Origin: Pseudomonas poae
Lineage (GTDB): Bacteria > Pseudomonadota > Gammaproteobacteria > Pseudomonadales > Pseudomonadaceae
Direction of reading: 5' to 3'
Length of the DNA stretch: 64,000 nucleotides
Assembly (NCBI GenBank): GCA_028869255.1
Contig: CP110972.1
Location: 1,059,001-1,123,000, forward strand
How positions within the stretch are numbered: the first letter of the stretch is position 1; each line of letters starts with the position of its first letter. Position numbers and translations under genes: made by a program. Shown here piece by piece: positions 27,136 to 36,099 of this stretch. Below the pieces are notes generated by a model. The model ran no database searches. It saw nothing but the letters and a program-made list of their open reading frames with translations, and was not told the DNA's origin.

Positions 27136-28135
27136 CGCGCATTCCTCCGGCCGATCAGGATCAGCGCAAACACCGGCGCGCCGACCAATGCCGTGACCAC
27201 GCCCACCGGAATCACCTGGCCCTTGATCAGGGTGCGCGACAGCACATCGGCCGCGATCAAAAACAACGCGCCACCCAACGCGCTGGCCGGCAGCAGGCGC
27301 GAGTGCCCGGTGCCGAGCAGCAGGCGTACCGCGTGGGGGATCACCAAGCCGACAAAGCCGATGGAGCCGACAATCGACACCATCACTGCGGTGACCAGCG
27401 CCGCGCAGCCCACCAGCACAAACTGCACGCGTCGCACCGGGATACCCAGCGACGCCGCCGAGTCGGTGCCGAAGGTGAAGGCGTCCAGCGCCCGACGGTG
27501 CCACAAGCACACGGCCAGCCCGGCGACCGCCACCGGCACCGCCAGCCACACCGACGGCCAGCGCACGCCGCTGAGGTTGCCCAGCAGCCAGAACATGATG
27601 CCGCGTGCCTGTTCGGAACTGGCCGATTTGGTGATCAGGAACGCGGTGAGGGCGTTGAACAGCTGCGAGCCGGCGATGCCCGCGAGGATGATCTGGCCGG
27701 TGCCGCTGGAGGCACCGCTGGCCCGCGCCAGCAAGATCACCAGGGCAAAGGCGGCCATGGCGCCGACAAACGCACCGGCCGACAGCGAGACCAAACCGCC
27801 GCCCACGCCGATCAGCGCCACCAGCACCGCGCCGGTCGAGGCGCCGGCGCTGATGCCCAGCAGGTAAGGATCCGCCAGCGGGTTGCGCAACAGCGACTGC
27901 AGGATTACCCCGCAGGTCGCCAGCCCGGCGCCGCACGCGGCGGCGACCAGGCGCGGGTCAGGCGGTAGTTCCACACCACGCCTTCATCGATCGGGTCCAG
28001 CACGTAACCGGCCGCCCACAGTTTGTTGGCCAGCACTTGCAGCACCACTTTCGGCGCGATGGCGGTTTCGCCGATGGCCACGCCGGCAAGCACGGCGATC
28101 AGCAGCAGGCCCAGGGCGAGTGAAGTTTTTATCAT
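27132..28135 (-). pseudogene. FecCD/BtuC-type permease, frameshifted near N-terminus
   Basis: From ATG 28135 the frame reads MIKTSLALGLLLIAVLAGVA and continues to WNYRLTRA. It then fails at about 27950, where one base is missing from a short G/C run. The rest continues in the next frame (LVAAACGAGLATCGVILQSL, NPLADPYLLGISAGASTGAV, GFVGLVIPHAVRLLLG) to TGA 27132. One restored base gives a normal 334-residue FecCD permease. The start overlaps the binding-protein stop, and the end overlaps the ATPase start, both as ATGA, so the operon is intact apart from this base. A read error is likely. Confidence 0.85.
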
Positions 28136-29142
28136 TTCGGCAAGTCGTAGCCGTCGATGGCCGTGGCCAGTTGTTCAAGGCCATCGAACATGCGAATGCT
28201 GGCCTGCAGCGCCAGGGCGTCGAGGATGATGATGCGGTTGTTTTTCACCGCATCCATCGTGCGCGTGACCGGGTCGCTGCGCAGGAAGGCCAGTTTCTTT
28301 TCATGGTCGTCGGCGGGGTAGCGGCGCCGGTCCATGCGCGCGATCACCAGGAAGGTCGGGTTGGCCTTGGCGATGGTTTCCCAGCCGACGGCGGGCCATT
28401 CTTCATCCGACTGCACCACGTTGTGCAGGCCGAGGGTTTCCAGCATGAACTCCGGTATGCCCTTGTGGCCGGCCACGTATGGGTCGCTGGCCATCTCGGA
28501 GCTGGAGAACCACACCAGCGCGCTGGCTTGCTTGAGGCCCTTGCTCTGCACGGTGGCCACGGATTTGGCCAGGCGCGCCTTGAGTTCGTCGTTCAGTTGC
28601 TGGCCGCGCGCTTGTACGTCGAAAATCGCGGCCAGTTGGCGGATGCTTTTATAGATCGTGTCAATGCGGAACGGCTCCAGCCGCGTGCCGTCGGCGCCCA
28701 CCAGGTTGTCCTTGCCTTCGCAGTCGGAGGGCAGCAGGTAGGTGGGGATGTTCAATTCGTGAAACTGCTCGCGGGTGCCGACCACACCCTGCGGGCCAAC
28801 CACCCATTCCAGCTCGGCGGCCACCAGTTGCGGGCGCTTGGCGATCACGGCTTCGAAGCTTGGCTCGTTGTCGGCCAGGCGTTCGATAGTGTCGTTCTGC
28901 GCCTTGAACTGCGGCAACACACTGTTGAACCACAGCGACGTGCCGACCACGGTGTTGCCTACGCCCAGGGCATAAAGCATTTCGGTAGCGGCCTGGCCGA
29001 TGGTCACGCTGCGTGCGGGCGCCTGCTGGAAGGTCAGGGTGCTGGCGCAATTGTGTACGGTCAGCGGGTAGTGCGTGGGGGCGGCTTGGGCCAGGGCACA
29101 CAAGCCCAGGCCGCTGATCAGGGCGGTAATGCGTGACAGCAT
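28132..29142 (-). CDS. periplasmic binding protein of corrinoid-type ABC importer
   Basis: A 336-residue exported protein. ATG 29142 has AAGGAG 8 nt upstream and opens a signal peptide (ITALISGLGLCALAQAA); the longer open frame to 29358 runs into the riboswitch and is not real. The fold is BtuF/FhuD-like: RSVTIGQAATEMLYALGVG, IAKRPQLVAAELEWVVG, VWFSSSEMASDPYVAGHKG, VGWETIAKANPTFLVIARMD. It would deliver its ligand to the downstream permease/ATPase pair. Cobalamin or cobinamide is inferred from the riboswitch; related proteins are often annotated only as iron-type binding proteins. Confidence 0.88.
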   Translation of the reverse strand: MLSRITALISGLGLCALAQAAPTHYPLTVHNCASTLTFQQAPARSVTIGQAATEMLYALGVGNTVVGTSLWFNSVLPQFKAQNDTIERLADNEPSFEAVIAKRPQLVAAELEWVVGPQGVVGTREQFHELNIPTYLLPSDCEGKDNLVGADGTRLEPFRIDTIYKSIRQLAAIFDVQARGQQLNDELKARLAKSVATVQSKGLKQASALVWFSSSEMASDPYVAGHKGIPEFMLETLGLHNVVQSDEEWPAVGWETIAKANPTFLVIARMDRRRYPADDHEKKLAFLRSDPVTRTMDAVKNNRIIILDALALQASIRMFDGLEQLATAIDGYDLPK

Positions 29143-29271
29143 GGGGCAATCTCCTTGAAGCCGTACGTGGAGCTGGGGAGGTACGGTTTGGAAATACGCC
29201 CTTGAACGCTGCCGGGGAGGCAGGGCAAGGAGGTCCTTCCCGGACACCCCGCCGGTTAGTGATTGTACTGG

Positions 29272-29440
29272 GCCGGCAGGTCTCCTGACTGATGCGTCGT
29301 CGCCAGGCTCCGGCCTTCCCGGACGGGGTCCAGTGGCAGTTGGGAGCAGGCTCGGCATCTACAGTTGCGGGGGCAGTTCCGATTGGCGCGGTGTGTCGCG
29401 CTTCGGATTCCCTATTAGTCCCGTTTGGGAACCGGCGCGG
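29272..29440 (-). promoter_or_regulatory. cobalamin (B12) riboswitch
   Basis: Read on the minus strand, the element runs from about 29440 to 29272 and contains the conserved parts of the AdoCbl class in order: AATAGGGAA, then CTGCCCCCGCAACTGT, GCCACTGG, CCGGGAAGGCCGG with CGACGA, and the B12 box AGTCAGGAGACCTGCCGGC. It sits about 130 nt before the binding-protein start. A G/C-rich inverted repeat (GGTGTCCGGGAAGGACC) follows and may be part of the expression platform. B12 binding should shut off the importer operon. Confidence 0.95.
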
Positions 29441-29561
29441 TATGGTAGTCGATCACGCGGTTGAGCGGAAACTCCATTGGCGCAAGACGGCGGTAGCTCT
29501 GGCGAGGTTCGTCTCCTATGATGCGTAGCCCCATGGACAGCTTTCTCACAAGGAACACACA

Positions 29562-30008
29562 GTGAAATCATTAGCCGCTCTCGCCCTTATTGCGATGCTT
29601 GCCGGTTGCGCCTCCCACGGTAAATCCGAAACTCAGATTTTTGACGAGGCCACCACTGCGTATGTTGCGTCGCTGCCTGCCAAGCCAGGCAAGGTCTACT
29701 TCTACACCACGAAAATCCCCAGCCACGGCTTGATCTCCGACAGCATGATGATTGCCATGGCCGGGAGCGCCAACGCGACCTCGCTCAAAGAGCAACTGCT
29801 GAGCGCGAAGAACCTGAGCCGCGAGAGCGGCTTCCTGATTTTCGGCGCCAGCACCTCAGTCGACGTTGCCATTATCGGCAACGCCGTGGAAGGGTTGGAT
29901 TTGAAGGGGATGCAGATCTACTACTCGGGTACTGGCGCGCAGAAAGACCAGGTGCGCACGGCGATTGAGAAGACCCAGGCGCAGTTTCACTACATCAATG
30001 CGCAGTGA
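29562..30008 (+). CDS. putative lipoprotein
   Basis: A 148-residue protein from GTG 29562 with AAGGAACACACA before it. The signal (SLAALALIAMLAGC) ends in a lipobox with Cys 16. The mature part contains KVYFYTTKIPSHGLISDSMM and an alternating strand region, followed by GTGAQKDQVRTAIEKTQAQF. No family is recognised. It is one of three lipoprotein genes in a row, in mixed orientation. Confidence 0.75.
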   Translation: MKSLAALALIAMLAGCASHGKSETQIFDEATTAYVASLPAKPGKVYFYTTKIPSHGLISDSMMIAMAGSANATSLKEQLLSAKNLSRESGFLIFGASTSVDVAIIGNAVEGLDLKGMQIYYSGTGAQKDQVRTAIEKTQAQFHYINAQ

Positions 30009-30017
30009 GCCGCTGCC

Positions 30018-30578
30018 TTAGCGCGTGGACATCACTGCCGGGGTGACCGGCAGTTCGGCGAACTGAGGGTTCTGCTTGAGGAAGGTTCGAACCGACTGCT
30101 CCTGCCGATCCACGACGCACACCGCAATGCTCGGGTAGTCGACCGTGCAGGTGCCCAGCGCCAGGATTCCGCAGTTTTTCACGCCATACACGGCGGCAGG
30201 GTGCGCAGAGAGCGGGCAGCCGTAGGTCATCTCGCCCAGGTAGTTGATCCGGCCATTGGTCACGGTAAAGCGCAGGGGTTTTGAGTAGGGCCCCATCACG
30301 CCGCGGCGCGAGCCCAGATCGCTCACTTCATAGGTGCCGGCGGGCAGCCAGGCGGAGTAATAATCCTTGGGCCCCCAGCCGTAGGATTTACCGGTGTTTA
30401 CATCGCGAAAATTCATCCAGGTACCGTAAGGGCCGCCTTCGATCAGCGCCCCCAGGACGAGGCCTGCGTTATCGGCGGAATAGACCTTTGAGTCCAGGGC
30501 CATTTCGGGTGGCAATGTCGAGCAGGCGCCCAGCAACGCTGCGGCCCCAATTACAAACAGCTGACTAATTTTGTGCAT
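30018..30578 (-). CDS. putative lipoprotein
   Basis: A 186-residue protein from ATG 30578. The N-terminus SQLFVIGAAALLGACS has a lipobox with Cys 19 and Ser at +2, favouring the outer membrane. The mature part has Gly/Tyr-rich strands (YGTWMNFRDVNTGKSYGWGP, AGTYEVSDLGSRRG) and four Cys that may form disulfides (YGCPLSA, VKNCGIL, GTCTVDY, IAVCVVD). The region around PAGTYEV is reminiscent of small periplasmic Ig-like domains. Function unknown. Confidence 0.75.
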   Translation of the reverse strand: MHKISQLFVIGAAALLGACSTLPPEMALDSKVYSADNAGLVLGALIEGGPYGTWMNFRDVNTGKSYGWGPKDYYSAWLPAGTYEVSDLGSRRGVMGPYSKPLRFTVTNGRINYLGEMTYGCPLSAHPAAVYGVKNCGILALGTCTVDYPSIAVCVVDRQEQSVRTFLKQNPQFAELPVTPAVMSTR

Positions 30579-30665
30579 TCAATCCTCGGTCCATCGAAAC
30601 AAAATGTAACTTTCCCATTATGATGCGGCATTTCTCAACTACAGCGTTAAGGATGACACCTCACC

Positions 30666-31706
30666 ATGAGTAGTTTTTTTGCGCGCCGTGCCCTGGGTGC
30701 CACCGCGTTCGCATTGTTGTTGAGCGGCTGCAGTGTATCGGGCACTTACCCGGATGCAACCGAGCCGGATGCGGCCAAGCTACGGTTCAGCAGCGACATG
30801 AGCAGTTCCACCCTGGCGCTGTTTGACGAGCAGCATTGCGAGGGCTGGACCACCGGCATCCTCAATAACCTGTTCCTCGCCAACACCCGCCGGCGAGCGG
30901 ATATGTCGATACCGCCGGTGTCCGAGAAAACCCCGTACCTTGAACTGCGGATGCCGCCGAACAAGCCAGTGTTGCTGCATTTGAATACCCAGGGAACCGG
31001 CTCGGTGTGTGGCATGGCCTTCACCTTTACCCCGCAAAGTGGTGCTGAATACGAGCTGACGTTCAATCGCGCCGGCAGCCAATGCATGACCATGCTCAAG
31101 CGCCTGAGCCGGGTGCAGGGCGAGGTGGTGCGCTCGCCTGTGCCGATGGTCAACAAAGGTTTGCCCAGCTGCGCAGGCACCAGCGCGCTGTTCCCCGCAC
31201 CTGTCAAAGGCTTGCCTGCGACCCCGGAGCGTGACGCGTTGACCGAGCAGATTGTTTCGCAGAGCATCATTGCGCAAATGAAGCCGGAGCCCGCCGCCCC
31301 GAGCGAGAGCGTGCAGAACGGCGCGGTCGACCTGGTCGTCAACAACCGCAAGCGCGAGATGAACCTGCAGTTGCCCGATGCCTATTGGGCCGAGTACCGG
31401 CAAAACGTCACGACTTATCTGGTCGAGGCGCGAGGGGTGAAAGCCAAGGCACTTGAGCAGTACAAGGTCGAGTACCGTGCCCGTCTTTCGCGGCTGGACA
31501 CGCCGTCGATCAAAGCGCTGGTGCCGGATACGCCGGCCACCGACGTGACCCAGGCGCTGGCAGTGAATGGCGCGATGCTGCAGTACTACCGTCAGCTCAA
31601 TGAGCAGATGGAAAAGGAAGTATTGGCGGAAAACTGGGGCCGCATGGCCGAACTGGACAAGCGTTTCGGGGTGTGTGAACGCTACGCGAAGTGCTGGCGC
31701 AACTGA
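30666..31706 (+). CDS. putative lipoprotein
   Basis: A 346-residue protein. The signal GATAFALLLSGCSVSG carries the lipobox with Cys 22. The first half has a strand-rich domain (TPYLELRMPPNKPVLLHLNT, GMAFTFTPQSGAEYELTFN) ending near SCAGTSALF. The second half is helical and charged (YWAEYRQNVTTYLVEARGVK, QYYRQLNEQMEKEVLAENWG). I do not recognise the family. It is divergent from the previous lipoprotein gene by 87 bp, so both may share a control region. Confidence 0.75.
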   Translation: MSSFFARRALGATAFALLLSGCSVSGTYPDATEPDAAKLRFSSDMSSSTLALFDEQHCEGWTTGILNNLFLANTRRRADMSIPPVSEKTPYLELRMPPNKPVLLHLNTQGTGSVCGMAFTFTPQSGAEYELTFNRAGSQCMTMLKRLSRVQGEVVRSPVPMVNKGLPSCAGTSALFPAPVKGLPATPERDALTEQIVSQSIIAQMKPEPAAPSESVQNGAVDLVVNNRKREMNLQLPDAYWAEYRQNVTTYLVEARGVKAKALEQYKVEYRARLSRLDTPSIKALVPDTPATDVTQALAVNGAMLQYYRQLNEQMEKEVLAENWGRMAELDKRFGVCERYAKCWRN

Positions 31707-31762
31707 CGTCCCTGGCATAGCACCCACCCATGGTTATACGTTAACCATGGGTGGGAAATGGA

Positions 31763-33154
31763 CTACTTACGATCCAGCCACACCGTCTGCGCATTGCAGA
31801 ATTCCCGCACACCAAAGTGCGACAATTCCCGCCCGAAGCCGCTCTTTTTCACACCACCAAATGCCACCCGAGGGTCGGACACGCTGAACGCGTTGACGAA
31901 GATCCCGCCGGTTTCGAGCTGGTTGGCAATATCGCGAGCCTTGGCCGAATCGGTGGTGAAGATACTGGCGGTGAGCCCGAATTCGCTGTCGTTGGCCAGT
32001 GCTACGGCGTGGTCGGCATCGCGGGCAGTGATGATCGAGGCCACCGGGCCGAACAGTTCCTGCTTGAACGAAGTCATCTGGTCGGTGACGTTGGCCAGCA
32101 CGGTCGGCTCGTAATAGTTGCCTGTGCCTGCGACTTTGTTGCCGCCCAGCAGCAGGGTTGCGCCTTCTTCCAATGTGGCCTGGACCTGGCCATGCAGCTC
32201 GTCGCGCAGGTCGAAGCGGGCCATCGGGCCAACGTAGGTGCTGGTCGACGTTGGGTCGCCCATCACCAGGGCGCGGCTGGCTTCGAGGAATTTGGCGGTG
32301 AAGGCTTCCACCACACCTTCTTCGATGATCAGGCGCTTGGCGGCGGCGCAGACTTGGCCGCTGTTCTGGAAGCGGCCGATTACAGCGGCCTGCACGGCGG
32401 CGTCGAGGTCGGCGTCGTTGAGCACGATGAAGGGGTCGGAGCCACCCAGTTCCAGTACGCATTTTTTCAGCGCGGCACCCGCCTGGGAGCCGATGGCGAT
32501 GCCGGCGCGCACGCTGCCGGTGAGGGTGACGGCGGCGATGCGTGGGTCGGCGATGGTTTTGGACACGCCGTCCTGGGTCACGTTGATCACTTCGAACAAA
32601 CCTTCAGCGAAGCCGGCTTTCTGGAACGCCGCTTTCATCAGGTAGGCGCTGCCCATCACGTTTGGTGCGTGTTTAAGCACGTAGGTGTTGCCGGCGAGCA
32701 GGGTCGGTACGGCGCCGCGCAGCACTTGCCACACCGGGAAGTTCCACGGCATTACCGCGAGGATCGGGCCCAGTGGGCGGTATTCGATCTGGGCGCTGCC
32801 GTTGTCCACCAGGGTGGGCTCCGGGGCCAGCATGGCCGGGCCTTGGGCGGCGTACCATTCGGCAAGCAGCGCGCATTTTTCGATTTCGGCACGGGCCTGG
32901 GCGATGGGCTTGCCCATTTCCAGGGTGATCATTTGCGCCATGTCTTCGGCTTGCTCGCGCAGGGCCGCGGCCAGCGCCAGCAGCCGCTCGGCACGCTGGC
33001 TCACAGGCTGGCGGCGCCAGGTGCGGAAGGCGGCGGTGGCGCGGTTGAGCGCGGCGTCCAACTGCGCCTCGGTTTCGTAGGGGTAGCTGCCGACTGTTTC
33101 GCCATTGGCGGGGTTGATCGACAACGCGTGGGTCTGGTGAGAAATAGCGTTCAT
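31763..33154 (-). CDS. sad: NAD(P)-dependent succinate-semialdehyde dehydrogenase (Sad/YneI type)
   Basis: A 463-residue aldehyde dehydrogenase. The fold marks are PLGPILAVMPWNFPVWQVLR for cofactor binding, the general base Glu in LELGGSDPF, and the catalytic Cys in FQNSGQVCAAAKR. The C-terminal FGGVKKSGFGRELSHFGVRE block is typical of the short Sad/YneI branch, which oxidises succinate semialdehyde to succinate in GABA and putrescine breakdown. The divergent LysR gene resembles the E. coli yneJ partner (PtrR), a layout that supports this name. GabD-type enzymes are longer (about 480-490 residues). Confidence 0.9.
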   Translation of the reverse strand: MNAISHQTHALSINPANGETVGSYPYETEAQLDAALNRATAAFRTWRRQPVSQRAERLLALAAALREQAEDMAQMITLEMGKPIAQARAEIEKCALLAEWYAAQGPAMLAPEPTLVDNGSAQIEYRPLGPILAVMPWNFPVWQVLRGAVPTLLAGNTYVLKHAPNVMGSAYLMKAAFQKAGFAEGLFEVINVTQDGVSKTIADPRIAAVTLTGSVRAGIAIGSQAGAALKKCVLELGGSDPFIVLNDADLDAAVQAAVIGRFQNSGQVCAAAKRLIIEEGVVEAFTAKFLEASRALVMGDPTSTSTYVGPMARFDLRDELHGQVQATLEEGATLLLGGNKVAGTGNYYEPTVLANVTDQMTSFKQELFGPVASIITARDADHAVALANDSEFGLTASIFTTDSAKARDIANQLETGGIFVNAFSVSDPRVAFGGVKKSGFGRELSHFGVREFCNAQTVWLDRK

Positions 33155-33257
33155 GGCACCGTCCGGCTGAATGAGTGGAATGGGTTCAGCCTACGGGGAT
33201 GCATGTTTTCTGGAAACTGAATAATATTGAGCAATACATTCACGATTGGAGAATGAC

Positions 33258-34136
33258 TTGGATCTGGTGCAGCTGGAAATCTTCAAGGCCGTTGCCGAGC
33301 AAGGCAGCATCAGTGCCGCCGCGCAGTTGATTCATCGCGTGCCGTCGAACCTGACCACGCGCATCAAGCAGCTGGAGCAGGACTTGGGCGTGGAGTTGTT
33401 CATCCGCGAGAAGAGCCGCCTGCGCCTGTCGCCGGCCGGGTGGAATTTCCTCGGCTATGCGCGGCGCATTCTGGACCTGGTGCAAGAGGCCCGCGCCACG
33501 GTGGCGGGGGAGGAGCCCCAGGGCGCGTTTGCCCTGGGCTCGCTGGAGAGCACGGCGGCGGTGCGTATCCCCGCGTTGCTGGCGGCGTATAACCAGAAGC
33601 ACACCAAGGTCGAGCTGGACCTGAGCACCGGGCCGTCGGGCACGATGATCGAGGGCGTGCTGTCGGGGCGCCTGGCGGCGGCGTTTGTCGATGGGCCGGT
33701 GCTGCATGCCACGCTGGAAGGCGTGGCGGTATTTGAGGAGGAGATGGTGGTGATTGCGCCGCTGCACCACGCGCCGATCACCCGGGCCCAGGATGTGGCG
33801 GGGGAGAATATCTATACCTTTCGTTCGAACTGTTCGTACCGCCATCACTTCGAGCGCTGGTTCTCCCAGGACGGGGCGGTGCCGGGCAAGATCTTCGAGA
33901 TGGAGTCCTACCACGGCATGCTCGCCTGCATCAGCGCCGGGGCCGGCCTGGCGCTGATGCCGCGCAGCATGCTGGAAAGCATGCCGGGGTTTACCGCGGT
34001 GAGTGTGTGGCCGCTGACCGACTCGTTCCGCATCCTCAATACCTGGCTGATCTGGCGCCGAGGGACGGTGTCGCAAAGTTTGAACAGTTTTGTGAAGCTG
34101 CTGGAGGAACGCGCTCTGGTAACGACTCAGACCTAA
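33258..34136 (+). CDS. ptrR: LysR regulator of the sad gene (PtrR/YneJ-like)
   Basis: A 292-residue LysR protein. TTG 33258 is chosen because GGAG sits 6 nt upstream and the product starts [20 protein letters not shown], the usual form; a TTG at 33246 would bury the ribosome site. The helix-turn-helix is [20 protein letters not shown]. The effector domain shows [20 protein letters not shown] and [16 protein letters not shown]. It is divergent from sad, as E. coli yneJ is from yneI, and probably responds to putrescine-pathway metabolites. The gene symbol is inferred by context. Confidence 0.82.
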   Translation: MDLVQLEIFKAVAEQGSISAAAQLIHRVPSNLTTRIKQLEQDLGVELFIREKSRLRLSPAGWNFLGYARRILDLVQEARATVAGEEPQGAFALGSLESTAAVRIPALLAAYNQKHTKVELDLSTGPSGTMIEGVLSGRLAAAFVDGPVLHATLEGVAVFEEEMVVIAPLHHAPITRAQDVAGENIYTFRSNCSYRHHFERWFSQDGAVPGKIFEMESYHGMLACISAGAGLALMPRSMLESMPGFTAVSVWPLTDSFRILNTWLIWRRGTVSQSLNSFVKLLEERALVTTQT

Positions 34137-34228
34137 TGTGGGAGCGGGCTTGCTCGCGAACGCGTAGTGTCAGGCGGCGTATGTGTCACTGAACCAACGC
34201 TTTCGCGAGCAAGCCCGCTCCCACATTT
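34136..34228. repeat. inverted pair of REP elements
   Basis: AATGTGGGAGCGGGCTTGCT at 34135 and its complement ending near 34228 face each other across about 45 bases. They can form a long stem between the convergent LysR and small membrane-protein genes. Confidence 0.8.
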
Positions 34229-34237
34229 TGATCTTCA

Positions 34238-34447
34238 TCAGCCGCCGAATTGCACGGTGCCCATGGCCAGCTTGGCTATTATCGCCGTCGCACCCAGCTG
34301 CACCAGCCACAGCGCCAGTCCACCCAGGAATACGCCCAGCGCTATCTGCAACACCAGGCTTTTCTGGCGCTTGGCTTGCGGGGCAAGAGGGGGGTAGTCA
34401 AGCAAATCGTCGCGGTCGGCACGCAGGGGCAGGTCGTCGTTTCTCAT
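34238..34447 (-). CDS. small membrane protein
   Basis: A 69-residue protein from ATG 34447 with GAGAGCC upstream. A charged N-terminal half (NDDLPLRADRDDLLDYPPLA) precedes one long hydrophobic helix (LVLQIALGVFLGGLALWLVQ, then LGATAIIAKLAMG). Small single-helix proteins of this type are conserved upstream or downstream of tyrB-like genes in Pseudomonas as hypotheticals. Function unknown. Confidence 0.6.
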   Translation of the reverse strand: MRNDDLPLRADRDDLLDYPPLAPQAKRQKSLVLQIALGVFLGGLALWLVQLGATAIIAKLAMGTVQFGG

Positions 34448-34515
34448 AAGGCTCTCACTACTAAGGGGCAGTCAGGGTTCAGTCTAGGGGAGCCAGGCGT
34501 TTTGCGACAGGCATT

Positions 34516-34541
34516 AAAAAAGGGAAGCCATGGCTTCCCTT
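34516..34541 (-). terminator. intrinsic terminator of tyrB
   Basis: On the minus strand AAGGGAAGCC-ATGGCTTCCCTT is followed by TTTTT, 18 nt after the tyrB stop. This is a textbook intrinsic terminator. Confidence 0.85.
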
Positions 34542-34559
34542 CGTTCCACGCTGCCCGGG

Positions 34560-35756
34560 TTATAGAACCTGAACAATCGCCTGGGTCACGGCACCAATGT
34601 TCGACTGGTTCAGCGCCGCCACACAGATGCGGCCAGTGTCCAGCGCGTAGATGCCAAACTCGGTGCGCAAACGGGTGACCTGCTCAACGGTCAGGCCGGA
34701 GTAGGAGAACATCCCACGCTGGCGGCCGACGAAGCTGAAGTCGTGGCCCGGTGCAGCCTTGGCCAGTTCAGCCACCATCTGCTCACGCATGCCACGGATG
34801 CGCAGGCGCATCTCGGCCAGTTCGGCTTCCCACTGGGCGCGCAGCTCAGGGTTGTTCAGCACGGCAGCCACAATCGCCGCACCGTGGGTCGGCGGGTTGG
34901 AGTAGTTGGTGCGGATAACGCGTTTGACCTGGGACAGGATGCGCGCGCTTTCTTCCTTGGATTCGCTGACGATCGACAGCGCGCCCACGCGTTCGCCGTA
35001 CAGCGAGAACGACTTGGAGAACGAGCTGGACACAAAGAACGTCAGGCCCGATTCAGCGAACAGGCGCACCGCCGCGGCGTCTTCATGGATGCCGTCGCCA
35101 AAGCCCTGGTAGGCCATGTCGAGGAACGGCACCAGGTTCTTGGCCTTGACCACGTCCAGTACGTTTTGCCAGTCGGCCGGGCTCAGGTCGACGCCGGTCG
35201 GGTTATGGCAGCAGGCGTGCAGCACCACGATGGATTGCGGCGGCAGGGCGTTGAGGTCTTCGAGCAGGCCGGCACGGTTGACGTCGTGGGTGGCGGCGTC
35301 GTAGTAGCGGTAGGTCTGCACCGGGAAGCCGGCTTTTTCGAACAGCGCCTGGTGGTTTTCCCAGCTTGGGTCGCTGATGGCGACGACGGCGTTGGGCAGC
35401 AGTTGCTTGAGGAAGTCCGCACCGATTTTCAGCGCACCGGTGCCACCTACCGCTTGGGCGGTGATGACGCGGCCGGCGCTCAGCAGCGGCGACTCAGCGC
35501 CGAACAGCAGCTTTTGCACGGCCTGGTCGTAGGCCACGATACCGTCAATCGGCAGGTAGCCACGGGCGGCGTGTTGCGCCACGCGAATGGCTTCCGCTTC
35601 GGCAACGGCACGCAAGAGTGGAATCTTCCCCTCCTCGTTGCAGTAAACGCCCACGCCAAGGTTGACCTTGGTGGTTCGTGTATCGGCGTTGAATGCTTCG
35701 TTGAGGCCCAGGATTGGATCGCGTGGTGCCATTTCGACAGCGGAGAACAGGCTCAT
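34560..35756 (-). CDS. tyrB: aromatic amino acid aminotransferase
   Basis: A 398-residue class I aminotransferase. ATG 35756 gives the family start MSLFSAVEMAPRDPILGLNE; the longer frame to 35891 has no homology. The PLP lysine is in SSSFSKSFSLYGERVGALS, with the cofactor-binding Asn in HACCHNPTGVDL and the Asp/Tyr in FLDMAYQGFGDG, and the substrate Arg at TGRICVAALN. The enzyme transfers amino groups in Tyr, Phe, Asp and Leu synthesis. It is divergent from uvrB, the same order as in P. aeruginosa. Confidence 0.93.
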   Translation of the reverse strand: MSLFSAVEMAPRDPILGLNEAFNADTRTTKVNLGVGVYCNEEGKIPLLRAVAEAEAIRVAQHAARGYLPIDGIVAYDQAVQKLLFGAESPLLSAGRVITAQAVGGTGALKIGADFLKQLLPNAVVAISDPSWENHQALFEKAGFPVQTYRYYDAATHDVNRAGLLEDLNALPPQSIVVLHACCHNPTGVDLSPADWQNVLDVVKAKNLVPFLDMAYQGFGDGIHEDAAAVRLFAESGLTFFVSSSFSKSFSLYGERVGALSIVSESKEESARILSQVKRVIRTNYSNPPTHGAAIVAAVLNNPELRAQWEAELAEMRLRIRGMREQMVAELAKAAPGHDFSFVGRQRGMFSYSGLTVEQVTRLRTEFGIYALDTGRICVAALNQSNIGAVTQAIVQVL

Positions 35757-36099
35757 TTTTGCGGCAGCTCTATGGGGGAATGGAGGGACGTGTCGCGCTC
35801 CAGCCGAATGCACTAGAGCGGTGCACAAACGGGGAGTTAGTATAGAGACCATCCCGGCGCAGGGCGACAGCCGAAACGGCTTTTCGGCCAAGTTTTTCGG
35901 TTTATTTGCCGACCGTTAGTCTTATTGCAACATTGATCAACGACGGCAGGTAGGACGATTGCCTTGAAACCCGTCACATTCGCCACCACTTCTACAGCTA
36001 TCATGGTTTTTTCCTGCAGCCTGCGATGAAAATTCGCGGGCTGCTGAGCTTTTCGTCCTCGGCAGCTGTAGGCCTGGGGTGACTTGAAAGAGGTACGTT
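35757..36099. other. 343-bp divergent tyrB/uvrB promoter region
   Basis: No gene seen. It contains GC-rich dyads (GCCGAAACGGCTTTTCGGC near 35869 and CAGCCTGCG...CGCGGGCTGCTG near 36017-36045). I looked for a LexA box (CTGT-N8-ACAG) before uvrB and did not find a convincing one. Confidence 0.5.

Noticed and set aside
28132..29358. Binding protein starting at 29358
   Set aside because: The extra 72 codons lie inside the cobalamin riboswitch and its downstream region; a strong ribosome site and signal peptide mark ATG 29142.
31751..33220. 489-codon open frame on the plus strand
   Set aside because: It is antisense to the sad dehydrogenase gene, which has clear catalytic motifs; the plus-strand product is Gly/His/Val-rich with no homology or ribosome site. 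High GC makes such shadows common.
36017..36099. LexA box before uvrB
   Set aside because: No CTGT-N8-ACAG match of useful quality was found in the promoter region.
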